Assembly: GCF_021325795.1 (NCBI RefSeq)
Contig: NZ_JAHPZX010000001.1
Location: 744,001-808,000 of the forward strand
Origin: Bordetella sp. LUAb4
GTDB taxonomy: Bacteria > Pseudomonadota > Gammaproteobacteria > Burkholderiales > Burkholderiaceae_B
Direction of reading: 5' to 3'
DNA: 64,000 nucleotides
The position numbers and the translations under genes are program-made. Below the pieces are notes generated by a model. The model was not told the origin of the DNA. It ran no database searches and saw nothing but the letters and a program-made list of their open reading frames with translations. Position 1 is the stretch's first letter. Each line of letters starts with the position of its first letter. Positions 51,756 through 59,976 of the stretch are shown one piece after another.

Positions 51756-52493
51756 CTACTCGTGCCGCTCCAGGGCGGCGCAAGCCGCGCGCAGGATGCT
51801 GGCGTAAGCCGCCTGATTGGGCTCGACGCGATACACCGGCGCGCCCACTGAAATCGCGTAGCGTTCTCCGCCCAAGGTCACCGGCCAGGCCACGGCGCCC
51901 ACCTCGTCTATCGATTCGCTCAGGTTACGGAACCAGCCGCGTTCGCGCGACAGCACCAGTTCAGCCTCGATGGCATCCAGATCGACCAGGGTGCGCTCAT
52001 TGAAACGCTCCAGCGGCGCCTTGCCAAGCAACTCGCGGCGCTCATCGGCGGACATCAGCGATAGCAGCGCCTTGCCCAGGGAATTGGCATGCACCGGCCG
52101 GAATTCGCCCGCCGCCGCGACATAGCGGATGGTATGGGGCGAGTCCAGCACCTCCAGATAGACAACGCGGTGATCGGTCGACAATTTGGCGAACACCACG
52201 GTTTCCTGAGTGGCGTCGCGCAATTCGGCCAGGCTGGGATAGACGCGTTCCAGGATGGGATCGGCCTTGGAGATCAGTTGCGCCTTGGCCAACAGGCGAC
52301 TGGTCGGGTAATAACCATTGCGTCGTCCGACCTCATACAGATAGCCCAATTCATTGAGCGTACGGATGAGGGCCAGGCAGCTGGAAACCGGCACGTCCAG
52401 CAGGCGCGCCAGTTCGGACAGGGATAGGGGCCGCTTCTCGCGAGCGAAGACCTCGATGATTTCTATGACTCGTAACGCGGTCTTTACGCTCAT
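51756..52493 (-). CDS. IclR family transcriptional regulator
   Basis: 245 residues. The N-terminal winged helix (ALRVIEIIEVFAREKRPLSLSELARLLDVPVSSCLALIRTL) is followed by the IclR effector domain (GEFRPVHANSLGKALLSLM, RERGWFRNLSESIDEVGAVAWPV). It is convergent with the CoA-transferase, 19 bp away, and is the obvious candidate to control the cupin/Bug/CoA-transferase genes, although convergent placement makes that less certain. Confidence 0.92.
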   Translation of the reverse strand: MSVKTALRVIEIIEVFAREKRPLSLSELARLLDVPVSSCLALIRTLNELGYLYEVGRRNGYYPTSRLLAKAQLISKADPILERVYPSLAELRDATQETVVFAKLSTDHRVVYLEVLDSPHTIRYVAAAGEFRPVHANSLGKALLSLMSADERRELLGKAPLERFNERTLVDLDAIEAELVLSRERGWFRNLSESIDEVGAVAWPVTLGGERYAISVGAPVYRVEPNQAAYASILRAACAALERHE

Positions 52494-52725
52494 GCTCGGG
52501 CCTGTGAAAAGGTCTGCGGATTGTAATGCGAACCCTTACGAATCGCTGGCATGGCGTGGAGGTTTTACGTATTCCGGGGGAGGCCGCCTACCGCTTCCGC
52601 CTGCTTCCACTGGGGCGCCCGGCACCGCATGATGCGGCACGGCAAAGCGGGGAACCAGGCGAGGAACGCATCTTGCGTAGCGTCGCCGGCAAGCACCCTT
52701 CTCCCCATCCAAGGAGCGCATCATG

Positions 52726-53184
52726 ATGGACAAGGCAATTCATAGCCACGGGCAACGGCCTGCCCTGGAGCATCTTCTCGCCACCCCCGGGGCAGACCTG
52801 CTCGAGACCCACGCCCGGCTGGCCCGCGCCACGACGGTGCTGGTGCATCGCATCGGCGACGACGATAACGGCAACGACGCCTTGGGCGCCGCAACGGCAC
52901 CGCAGCGGCCCCGTGTTGCCCAAGCCCAAGCCCATGCTCGCGCCCATACCCAAGCCCAAACCCAGTCCGCCGATCGCGGTCAGACCAAGGATGAGACTTA
53001 CGAAGGCACGATCACGCCGCCGCGCATCAGGGATGTGCGTCCGCCCTATCGTCCGCCTGTGATGCTGCGCCAGGCCAGCCTGAGGGCTCGCGAAGTACAA
53101 CCGCCGCTGCTGAACATGGGTACGGCGACCGGCTCGCAACACGATGAGCGTGAAGGAGGTGCCAATGGCTGGCGCGAACGTTGA
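52726..53184 (+). CDS. Hypothetical protein with Gln/Ala/His-rich repeat
   Basis: 152 residues from the second of two adjacent ATGs, with AAGGAG 9 bases upstream. No family is recognised. Residues from about 65 to 85 (QAQAHARAHTQAQTQS) come from an imperfect CCCAAG/CCCATG hexamer repeat at 52917-52965, and the C-terminal part is basic and proline-rich (PPRIRDVRPPYRPP). The opposite strand also stays open here, as often happens in GC-rich DNA, so coding is uncertain; the ribosome site is the main support. The 232 bp upstream of it (52494-52725) shows nothing identifiable. Confidence 0.4.
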   Translation: MDKAIHSHGQRPALEHLLATPGADLLETHARLARATTVLVHRIGDDDNGNDALGAATAPQRPRVAQAQAHARAHTQAQTQSADRGQTKDETYEGTITPPRIRDVRPPYRPPVMLRQASLRAREVQPPLLNMGTATGSQHDEREGGANGWRER

Positions 53185-53419
53185 GCGCACCGAAGGGGTG
53201 TTGATGGATTCGCGCGCGGAAAAGCGCGTAGCGGACAGGCGGAACGCGGGAGCCAGGGACGTCGGAGGAAGCGGCGTTCCGGCGGGCGAGGCCGCGGATA
53301 CGCGCGCTGGCACTGTCAGCCTGCCGACCTGCAACCATGGCCATGCGCAGGGTACGCGGTTTTGCTGCGTCAGATTCGTGGCGCGCAGGCGTCAAGGCCT
53401 GCATGGGTGGGCACAGTAG
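53165..53419 (+). CDS. Hypothetical small protein
   Basis: 84 residues, overlapping the end of the previous frame by 20 bases. AAGGAGGT lies just upstream of its ATG, one of the best ribosome sites in the window. The protein is charged (MAGANVERTEGVLMDSRAEKR) with a cysteine- and arginine-rich end; no family is recognised. The pair 52726/53165 might be a two-gene unit, or the whole stretch may be non-coding. It ends 2 bp from the convergent membrane-protein gene. Confidence 0.3.
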   Translation: MAGANVERTEGVLMDSRAEKRVADRRNAGARDVGGSGVPAGEAADTRAGTVSLPTCNHGHAQGTRFCCVRFVARRRQGLHGWAQ

Positions 53420-53421
53420 AT

Positions 53422-53922
53422 TCAATGCATCCACGCGAGCGCGCCCGCGGCGAGCACGCATGCTGCCTGCAACACACAGCATGCCATCTGCCTGCGCAAT
53501 AATTGCAAAGCACCGGTCCAGCGGGAACGCAGGCCACGGAGCGTAGCGCCTTTGGCTGCGCCGAGAAGGGCCAGCCCCTGGTCCAGCCTTTGCAAATCCT
53601 GGTCGGAGACAGACGGATGCGCGTAGAGCTGCGAGAACAGGCGGGCGTCCAATCTCACCCGTAATGCGTAATACCGCTGCACAATTCCACTCAGCAAGCT
53701 CAGCCAAAGCGCGGCCGCCGGCGCATTGCGCCAAGCCGCGGTCCAGTCCGCCGAGCCTTGTTCGCGTAAGACAGATAGTCCCAATAGTGCGACGGCAACG
53801 ACGACCAACAGCAAGGACAGTCGCGCGGCATGACGGCCCTGCGCGAGGACGGCCAGCAATACATGGCCGGTATCCGCGTGCCGCAGCGCAGCGTCGTCAG
53901 GGAGTTGACTGGGAGTCGTCAT
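53422..53922 (-). CDS. Small membrane protein at the end of the ynb-like operon
   Basis: 166 residues with membrane helices at about 34-52, 70-85 and 143-163. No family is recognised. Its ATG overlaps the stop of the PAP2/dual-specificity phosphatase gene (ATGA), so it is translationally coupled and part of the lipid operon. It has no counterpart in E. coli ynbABCD. Basic, Arg/Leu-rich helices (LRGLRSRWTGALQLLRRQM) would lie on the cytoplasmic face. Confidence 0.7.
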   Translation of the reverse strand: MTTPSQLPDDAALRHADTGHVLLAVLAQGRHAARLSLLLVVVAVALLGLSVLREQGSADWTAAWRNAPAAALWLSLLSGIVQRYYALRVRLDARLFSQLYAHPSVSDQDLQRLDQGLALLGAAKGATLRGLRSRWTGALQLLRRQMACCVLQAACVLAAGALAWMH

Positions 53923-55424
53923 TCCAGAAGTCCTGTCTTTGTAATTCCTTCAGTTGAACGCGCATGGGCCGAATTTTCCGCGGGTTGCTGTTGCATCGTT
54001 CTGGTGCCCCGACTTCGAGCGATTTCCTGCAGGGACTGCCGCGCGGACGGGGAGATCACGATCGCTCGATGGGCACGCAGTTGCTCGATGACCCATTCGG
54101 GATCATCCCCCCGCAAGGCGCGCCATGCTGCGATCGCCAATGCGCTGCGGGAATAGCCTAGCGCGCAATGCACCAGAAGACGACTGCCGCCTCCGCTGGT
54201 GTTGCCTGGCACTGTCCCTGCGGCCGCGGCGATCGCGGCGGCGGCGGCTGTCAATTGACTCGGCGTTGGCACCACGAGATCCAGCATCGACACTTGCGTG
54301 TAATCCAATCGCAAGGCCGCGGGCCGGGCGGGAAATTCCGCCGCCAGATCGACCACCGCGGTGAAGCCGCCCCGGCGCAAGTCACGTGTCGATGGCGCGC
54401 GGCCTATCCATACGCCCGGATAGACCTCCACATAGGGCGGCACCCTCAAGGTATAGAGACGCGAAGATACCCAGGCCGCCAGCAGATAAGGCGCCAGGGC
54501 CCACCGCGCGGGCCAGCGCATGCGGCCGTCCTGCTTTTGGAATACGCGTACGCCCTGACCGGCATAGGCCAGCGCCACCATCGTCAACGAGAAGGCTGGC
54601 CAGCACAGCAGCAATGATGCGGTCATCCAATCCGCACGCGCCGCCGCCACCGCCAGCAGCAGAAAAATCGCGCAAGCCTGCGCATAACGCCGTGCCAGTT
54701 TGCGGCGGCGAGCAAGATCTGCCTCATCCGCGCCTCCAACAGGCGTCGCGCGCCCCTCCCCGCGCCCAAAACGCAACGTCCACGGCGCACCCGGCAGCAA
54801 GTACAAGCACAGGATGCCCACCGCCGCCCCAGTCCACACGTCGATGAAGTGATGCTGATACGTGGTCAGAACGGAAATACCGATCAAGGCAAACCAGCCG
54901 TGCAGCAGCCAGCGCCAGGCACCGCGCGCATGCCGTGCATAGCAGGTCCACAGAATCAGCAACAGGCTGATATGCAAGGACGGCGCCTGATTGAAAGGCA
55001 GGTCGAAGCCCGTCAGCAGATCGAACAGCCAGCCGTTGAAGCCGCTGGTGGCCGGCCGCGGAAAGGAGAAACGCAGGGGAAACAACAGGAAGAAGGCGAC
55101 CGATACCAAGGTCGCCGCCAGCAAGCGTGAGGCATGCGTGCGCAACTCCGCGCGGCTGGTGCAGACGAACAGCGATATCGCGTAGAACACGTCGATCGAC
55201 ATGTAAGGCAGGATCGTCCACGGCCAGAACGGCAGATCCTGCTCCCAGCCATAGACGAAGCTGCCTACCCGCGGCAGCGCGCTGCTGTAGTGATTGGCGT
55301 AGCCATAGGTGAGAAAGAAGAACGGCCCCAGGAAGACCAGCCACAGCAGCGCCTGCCGCGTCGGCCGCCGGTCGCCGGCGCGGTCACGTTGCGCCGGCGG
55401 CCGCCCCGTCTCAGGCGGCGTCAT
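53919..55424 (-). CDS. ynbD: Membrane PAP2 phosphatase fused to dual-specificity phosphatase
   Basis: 501 residues. Membrane helices and a PAP2-like domain occupy about 25-310; PAP2 motif parts are NQAPSLHISLLLILW and TYQHHFIDVWTGA. The C-terminal domain (about 330-480) is a tyrosine/dual-specificity phosphatase with active-site loop VHCALGYSRSA (Cys-x5-Arg) and general-acid region upstream. E. coli YnbD has this same fusion. PAP2 enzymes dephosphorylate lipid phosphates; the second domain may remove phosphate from a phosphatidylglycerophosphate-like or inositol-like head group. The gene overlaps ynbC by 14 bases. Confidence 0.88.
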   Translation of the reverse strand: MTPPETGRPPAQRDRAGDRRPTRQALLWLVFLGPFFFLTYGYANHYSSALPRVGSFVYGWEQDLPFWPWTILPYMSIDVFYAISLFVCTSRAELRTHASRLLAATLVSVAFFLLFPLRFSFPRPATSGFNGWLFDLLTGFDLPFNQAPSLHISLLLILWTCYARHARGAWRWLLHGWFALIGISVLTTYQHHFIDVWTGAAVGILCLYLLPGAPWTLRFGRGEGRATPVGGADEADLARRRKLARRYAQACAIFLLLAVAAARADWMTASLLLCWPAFSLTMVALAYAGQGVRVFQKQDGRMRWPARWALAPYLLAAWVSSRLYTLRVPPYVEVYPGVWIGRAPSTRDLRRGGFTAVVDLAAEFPARPAALRLDYTQVSMLDLVVPTPSQLTAAAAAIAAAAGTVPGNTSGGGSRLLVHCALGYSRSALAIAAWRALRGDDPEWVIEQLRAHRAIVISPSARQSLQEIARSRGTRTMQQQPAENSAHARSTEGITKTGLLE

Positions 55425-57282
55425 CCCGCACCGCCAGGGATACCGTGAAAATCCCCCACTGATCGCTCAGTTGCTCGATCTTGCGGAACCCCGCCGCGGC
55501 GACCAGGGCATCCATCTCCGCCTGCGTGCGCCGGCGCATCACCCAGGGCATATCGGCCCGGTGGCTAGTCAGCGTGCGGGCTATCATTTCCAACTGCGGA
55601 TGCCAGGGCTGGTTGGTGTAGACCAGCACCGTGCCCGCCGCCATCGCGCTGGCCAGGCCGGCCAGGGAGGCCTGGATGCCGTCGTTGCGCGGGAACAATT
55701 CATACAGGCCCGAGACCACCGCCAGGGTCGGCGCCGGATCCAGCGCGGCCAGGCTGGCCCGGTCGAAGGCGTCGCCCCGCTCGAAACTGGCGATGTCCGT
55801 CAGCCCCAGCGCCTGTATCAGGCGCCCACCGCCTTCCACGTTCAACGGGCTGTAGTCGCGCAGCAGTATCCGCTGCACCTCGGCCTTGCGCGCGGCCAGC
55901 GCTTCCAGTACATAGCGGCCATGTCCCGCCGCGATGTCCACCACGCGCACCGGCGTTCCGGCTGCCGCCAGACGATCCACCGCACGGTTGATCAAGGTCA
56001 GCAGATGGGTCTTGCGCACGCGAATGCCACGCCAACCGATGCTGTCCAGATAGGCCTTGTCGGCGTAGCGGCCCAGCCAGGCCAGGGGTCCGCGTCCGGT
56101 CGGCTTGTCGCGATAGACATAGTCCAGCGTGGAGCCTGAATCGAACCCCGTGTCCACCCCCAAGCGCATCCCGGCGGACAACATGGCGCCGGTCTGGATA
56201 CTCAGGCGACTTACCGCCCACCATGCGCGCGCCGCCAGGCTGTCCGGCGGCAATTGCAAGGCATCGAACTCACGCCGGGTCGGCCCTTCCCGATCGGCTG
56301 CCAGCAAAGCGGGCTGGGCCGCGCGCAGAGCCGGCGCCGCGGCTTCGCAGCGCAGGATGAAGGCGCGCGCGGCGGCGATGGGCAGATGCCGGTCCTGTTC
56401 GCCCAAGGTGTCGTGGAAGAAACCAGGGAAGACCTGCGACTCCTTGATGGGCGCGGACAGGCGTTCCAGGAAATCGAACTGCGGTTTATGCCGCACGACC
56501 CAATCGGCGCCGGAAATCAGCAGCTGCGTCGGCGTGTGGATGGCCGCGGCGTCGGCCACGACCCGGTCCGCCGCCTCGTACAGTCCCAGCAGGATATTGA
56601 CGGCAATGGGCCGCGTGATCAGCGGATCGGCCATGAAGGACGTGATGCGTTCCGGATCATGCGTCAGGTAGCGCGCCTTGACGTAGGAATTGACGAAGAA
56701 CTTGCCACGCAGCTTCTGCATCAGGGCCAGCCCTGGCCGCGCCAGCGGCACGTACAGCTTGACATCGAAAGCGGGCGACGCCAGCACCATGCAGCGGATG
56801 GCCGGCGCGTAATCGTGCACCCAGGTGGCCACCACCACCGCGCCGACGCTCTGGGCCACCACCGCGATGTCCTCCACCGCGATGCCGTAGTCCTGCGAAA
56901 TATGACGGATGAAGACATCGACGTCCTGCACCAGCACGCCGAAATTTTCCGCGTAGCCCCGCTCACCCGGCGAGCGTCCCAGCCCCCGCGCATCCCAGGC
57001 GAAGACATGGTGATCCGGCAAGTCCAGTTCATCGGCCACGTGCATCATGCGGCCGCCGTGCTCATGGCCCCGGTGAAACAGCACCACGGCGCGCGGCCGT
57101 TCGGGCATGAGCGGCGCCGCGGAAGGCGCTGCCGCGCCGGCGCTGGACACGTTCGGTACGGACGGGGCTGAAGTCGCGCAAGCCGGTACCCCGGTGCTCA
57201 CAGCGGGCGCCCAGTGGCGATAGAACAAGGCCACGCCGTCATGGCTGGCGAAACTATGTTCGGTAAGGGCGCGAGCGGTCAT
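55411..57282 (-). CDS. ynbC: Alpha/beta hydrolase fused to class I SAM methyltransferase
   Basis: 623 residues. The N-terminal hydrolase (about 1-310) has the lysophospholipase-like HRGHEHGGRM and WDARGLGRSPG segments; the nucleophile elbow reads AQSVGA, with Ala for the first Gly of GxSxG. The C-terminal methyltransferase (about 400-620) has SAM motif I VVDIAAGHGRYVLEAL. E. coli YnbC has this fusion. A Ser/Ala/Pro-rich insertion (about 27-60) is extra. Possible roles are acyl removal plus methylation of a lipid head group. It overlaps the acyltransferase gene by ATGA. Confidence 0.88.
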   Translation of the reverse strand: MTARALTEHSFASHDGVALFYRHWAPAVSTGVPACATSAPSVPNVSSAGAAAPSAAPLMPERPRAVVLFHRGHEHGGRMMHVADELDLPDHHVFAWDARGLGRSPGERGYAENFGVLVQDVDVFIRHISQDYGIAVEDIAVVAQSVGAVVVATWVHDYAPAIRCMVLASPAFDVKLYVPLARPGLALMQKLRGKFFVNSYVKARYLTHDPERITSFMADPLITRPIAVNILLGLYEAADRVVADAAAIHTPTQLLISGADWVVRHKPQFDFLERLSAPIKESQVFPGFFHDTLGEQDRHLPIAAARAFILRCEAAAPALRAAQPALLAADREGPTRREFDALQLPPDSLAARAWWAVSRLSIQTGAMLSAGMRLGVDTGFDSGSTLDYVYRDKPTGRGPLAWLGRYADKAYLDSIGWRGIRVRKTHLLTLINRAVDRLAAAGTPVRVVDIAAGHGRYVLEALAARKAEVQRILLRDYSPLNVEGGGRLIQALGLTDIASFERGDAFDRASLAALDPAPTLAVVSGLYELFPRNDGIQASLAGLASAMAAGTVLVYTNQPWHPQLEMIARTLTSHRADMPWVMRRRTQAEMDALVAAAGFRKIEQLSDQWGIFTVSLAVRDDAA

Positions 57283-58016
57283 GCATTCTCCTGGTCGACG
57301 TCGTCATGCGCGTCATCGCGCGTGGGACGGGCTTTGAGCCTGAGGCTGGCGAAACGGTCGGTAAGCGTCTGCATGAACGCGGCCTTGTCGTCCTGCGCAT
57401 CAGCGCGCCAGGACAGCGCACGGCCGACGAAGATGTCGACGAAAACGGGCAACGGGACGAAGCTGCCCTTGGGCATGGACTTGCCCAGGCCATGCATATA
57501 AAGCGGTACCACCGGCGCATCCGGGAAGCGCCGCGCCAGATGGGCGATGCCGGACTTCAAGGCTTGCATTTGTTCAGGTTCGCCGCGCGTGCCTTCGGGG
57601 AAGATCACCAGAATGCCGCCACGCTCCAATGCCTGGTAGCAGCCTTCCAGCGGATCGCGGCGTTCGCCAGTGCCGTTGCCGTTGCGAGCACCGGCGCCGG
57701 CTGATCCACCTCGCACGCCGCCCCGGACCACGGGCACGATGCCCACCAGATCGCGCGCGATCCAGGTCAGCGGGCCGCCCTTCATGAAATAGTCCGCCGC
57801 CGCCGCCGGCTGCACGTCCGGCACGCGCGCCAGCGGGAACAGCGACAGCAGCGTGCAGATGTCCAGGTGGCTGTTGTGATTGGCCGCCACGATGGCGGGA
57901 CCGCGCAAGGGCAGGCGTTCCTGGTGGCGCACGTTCACGCCCAACCACAGGCGCACGACAGGGCGCGCCACCAGGGCAGCGAAGGCCATGCGCAGGAAGC
58001 GTTGCCAGCGCGTCAT
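57279..58016 (-). CDS. PlsC-like lysophospholipid acyltransferase
   Basis: 245 residues. Acyltransferase motif I is NHNSHLDI (His-x4-Asp) and motif III is FPEGTRGEPEQ; IVPVVRGG is in the motif II position. A Gly/Asn-rich loop (about 106-118) is inserted after it. The family transfers acyl groups to lysophosphatidic acid or similar at the inner membrane. E. coli ynbABCD lacks this gene, so its insertion between ynbB and ynbC gives this operon its own acylation step. Confidence 0.9.
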   Translation of the reverse strand: MTRWQRFLRMAFAALVARPVVRLWLGVNVRHQERLPLRGPAIVAANHNSHLDICTLLSLFPLARVPDVQPAAAADYFMKGGPLTWIARDLVGIVPVVRGGVRGGSAGAGARNGNGTGERRDPLEGCYQALERGGILVIFPEGTRGEPEQMQALKSGIAHLARRFPDAPVVPLYMHGLGKSMPKGSFVPLPVFVDIFVGRALSWRADAQDDKAAFMQTLTDRFASLRLKARPTRDDAHDDVDQENA

Positions 58017-58030
58017 CGTCGCGGTCCGTT

Positions 58031-58996
58031 TCAGTAATGCAGGAAGTACAGCACGTGGAAGAAGAGCGGCGCGGTATAGGTCAGCGAATCGAGCCGATCA
58101 AGGATGCCGCCATGTCCCGGCAGCATGCTGCTGGCGTCCTTGACGCCGATGTCGCGCTTGACCGCCGACATCACCACGTCGCCGATGAAGCCCGCCACGC
58201 CGATCAGCAGGCCGATCAGCACCGACTCCAGCGGGGTGAAAGGCGTGAACCACGGCGCCAGCAGCCAGGCCAGCAGCGTGGTGGTCAACACGCCACCCAC
58301 CAGACCCTCCACCGTCTTGTTGGGGCTGACCTTGGGAATCACCTTGTGCCGGCCGATGCACTTGCCCCAGATGTATTGCGCGACGTCGTTCAACTGGGTC
58401 AACAGCAGCAGGTAGAACACATACATGCCGCCGGTCAGCGGACGCGGGCCATGCAGGTCGGGAAGATTCACCAGGAAAGCGATATGGCTGAGGCTGAACA
58501 CCGTGGTCATCATGCCCCAATGCAGCGTGCCGGCCGATTGCAGGAAGCCGCGCGTATCGCCCACCATCACCATCCGCATGGGCAGGAACAGGAACAGATA
58601 GACCGGGATGAAGATGATGAACATGCCGTACCAGTTCTGCCAGACCCACCAATATTGCAGGGGGATGGCCAGGTAGGCCCACAGCAGCACCACGTGGTCG
58701 GTACGGCGGGTGGTCAGCAGCGACAAGTATTCCTTGAAGGCGAGGAAGCTGACCAGGGCCATCAGGATGATGGCACCCTTGGGATGCAGGCACAGCGCCA
58801 GGCCGAAGATCGCCGCGATCCACCACCACGTGCGCACACGCTGGCGCAGTTCCGTGTAGTTCTTCGCGGGCCGGGCGCGCTTGAGCGCCAGCGAGACCAC
58901 GCTGGCGATGATCAGCAGGACCAGGACGCCACCGAAGGCGTAATAGAGCGGCAGCTGGGCGGTGGGAAACAAGCCGGCGGGAAACCAGGCGTTCAT
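58031..58996 (-). CDS. ynbB: Phosphatidate cytidylyltransferase (CdsA-like)
   Basis: 321 residues from 58996, with GGAG upstream; longer frames add arginine-rich sequence. Eight or so membrane helices and the full C-terminal signature SAVKRDIGVKDASSMLPGHG followed by GILDRLDSL identify a CDP-diacylglycerol synthase. It makes CDP-activated lipid from phosphatidic acid and CTP. It is probably an accessory enzyme, because the essential cdsA normally sits with uppS, dxr and bamA, none of which is here. It corresponds to E. coli YnbB. Confidence 0.9.
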   Translation of the reverse strand: MNAWFPAGLFPTAQLPLYYAFGGVLVLLIIASVVSLALKRARPAKNYTELRQRVRTWWWIAAIFGLALCLHPKGAIILMALVSFLAFKEYLSLLTTRRTDHVVLLWAYLAIPLQYWWVWQNWYGMFIIFIPVYLFLFLPMRMVMVGDTRGFLQSAGTLHWGMMTTVFSLSHIAFLVNLPDLHGPRPLTGGMYVFYLLLLTQLNDVAQYIWGKCIGRHKVIPKVSPNKTVEGLVGGVLTTTLLAWLLAPWFTPFTPLESVLIGLLIGVAGFIGDVVMSAVKRDIGVKDASSMLPGHGGILDRLDSLTYTAPLFFHVLYFLHY

Positions 58997-59069
58997 GACA
59001 GGGACTCCGTCTGTGCGGTGTGGCCGGGATACGCGGCAGGGCCTGCGTCCGAGCGGATCTGGACTTGGC

Positions 59070-59723
59070 TCATGGCGTGGCCTGCGGCTGGGCGGCACGC
59101 GCGGTCCGCAGCGCCTGGCGGCCACGGTTCCAGATGGTCAGTACCAGCAGCGCATTGGCCAAAGCCATGACCGGTGTGAACCAGGCCAGGTAAGGCACGC
59201 CCAACCCCAGCAACAGGCCGATCAAGCCGAACAGGAAGGCGCGGTCGCTCTTGCCCAGGGGGCCGTCGTAGCGGCGGCCGCCGCCCACGGTCTGGCCCAG
59301 GACACCCACCATCTCACTGAGCGCGGCCAGCAGGACCAGGGTCACCACCCAACCGCCGGCGATGCCGGGCAGCAAGGCGAAGGGCAGATACAAGGCGGCG
59401 TCGGACACCACATCGCCGGCTTCGTTCAGCAAGGCGCCCAATGCGCTTTGCATCTGGTAGCGGCGGGCCAGCATGCCATCGATGGCATTCAGGGCCATGC
59501 GGATGAACAGAAAGACGGGCAAGGCCAGCCAGAGCAAGCCCACCGGCGCGCCACCGGCGGCCTGTTGGGCCAGGAGCCAGGCCAGACCGGCGCCCAACGC
59601 CACCGAAACCACCGCTGCCACCAGGGTGACCTGGTTGGCGGTCACGCCGGCACCATGGAGTTTGCGCGTAGGCCAATCCAGCAGTTGCTGGAACTTGGGC
59701 TTCAGATCGTAAATGCTGGCCAT
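59070..59723 (-). CDS. ynbA: CDP-alcohol phosphatidyltransferase, variant motif
   Basis: 217 residues, membrane helices throughout. The CDP-alcohol motif D-x2-DG-x2-AR-x8-G-x3-D-x3-D reads with Asn79, Asp82-Gly83, Ala86-Arg87, Gly96, Asn100, Asp104, then Asp108. Two of the four metal/catalytic aspartates are therefore asparagine. I believe related YnbA-like proteins share this, but that needs an alignment. The family joins an alcohol head group to CDP-diacylglycerol. First gene of the operon; a GGGGGAGGG tract lies right at its start. Confidence 0.85.
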   Translation of the reverse strand: MASIYDLKPKFQQLLDWPTRKLHGAGVTANQVTLVAAVVSVALGAGLAWLLAQQAAGGAPVGLLWLALPVFLFIRMALNAIDGMLARRYQMQSALGALLNEAGDVVSDAALYLPFALLPGIAGGWVVTLVLLAALSEMVGVLGQTVGGGRRYDGPLGKSDRAFLFGLIGLLLGLGVPYLAWFTPVMALANALLVLTIWNRGRQALRTARAAQPQATP

Positions 59724-59879
59724 CCCTCCCCCCGGAGCGTGCTGGAATGCGGCGATTCTATCCTGGGGGGGATCATGCGTCCCTATAAAGAACGCCCAGG
59801 TGACGAGAAATATGTAAGAAAGTTAACGAGCGTGTGTGCTGGCGTGACGGCGGCGTGGTGCAGAGAGTGAATGTTTTTC

Positions 59880-59897
59880 TTTGGGGGCTCCGCCCCC
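59880..59897. repeat. Left 18-bp inverted repeat bounding the 72-bp array
   Basis: TTTGGGGGCTCCGCCCCC is the exact reverse complement of 60170-60187. It also folds on itself (GGGGGC/GCCCCC). The pair bounds about 270 bp between ynbA and argC. Confidence 0.85.
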
Positions 59898-59976
59898 GAT
59901 AGCCCCCGTAGCGGTAGACAAAGTCGCAAGCGCGTGCAAAAAAGCGCGAATTTTCTTGGGACCTTCGCCCCATCGG

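Noticed and set aside
52588-53334. 248-residue open frame on the minus strand opposite the hypothetical pair
   Set aside because: No ribosome site seen, no domain, and codon pattern typical of shadows; the plus-strand frames have better starts, although neither side is secure.
58031-58996. Housekeeping cdsA
   Set aside because: The usual uppS-cdsA-dxr neighbourhood is absent and the gene lies in a ynb-type operon, so it is treated as an accessory enzyme.
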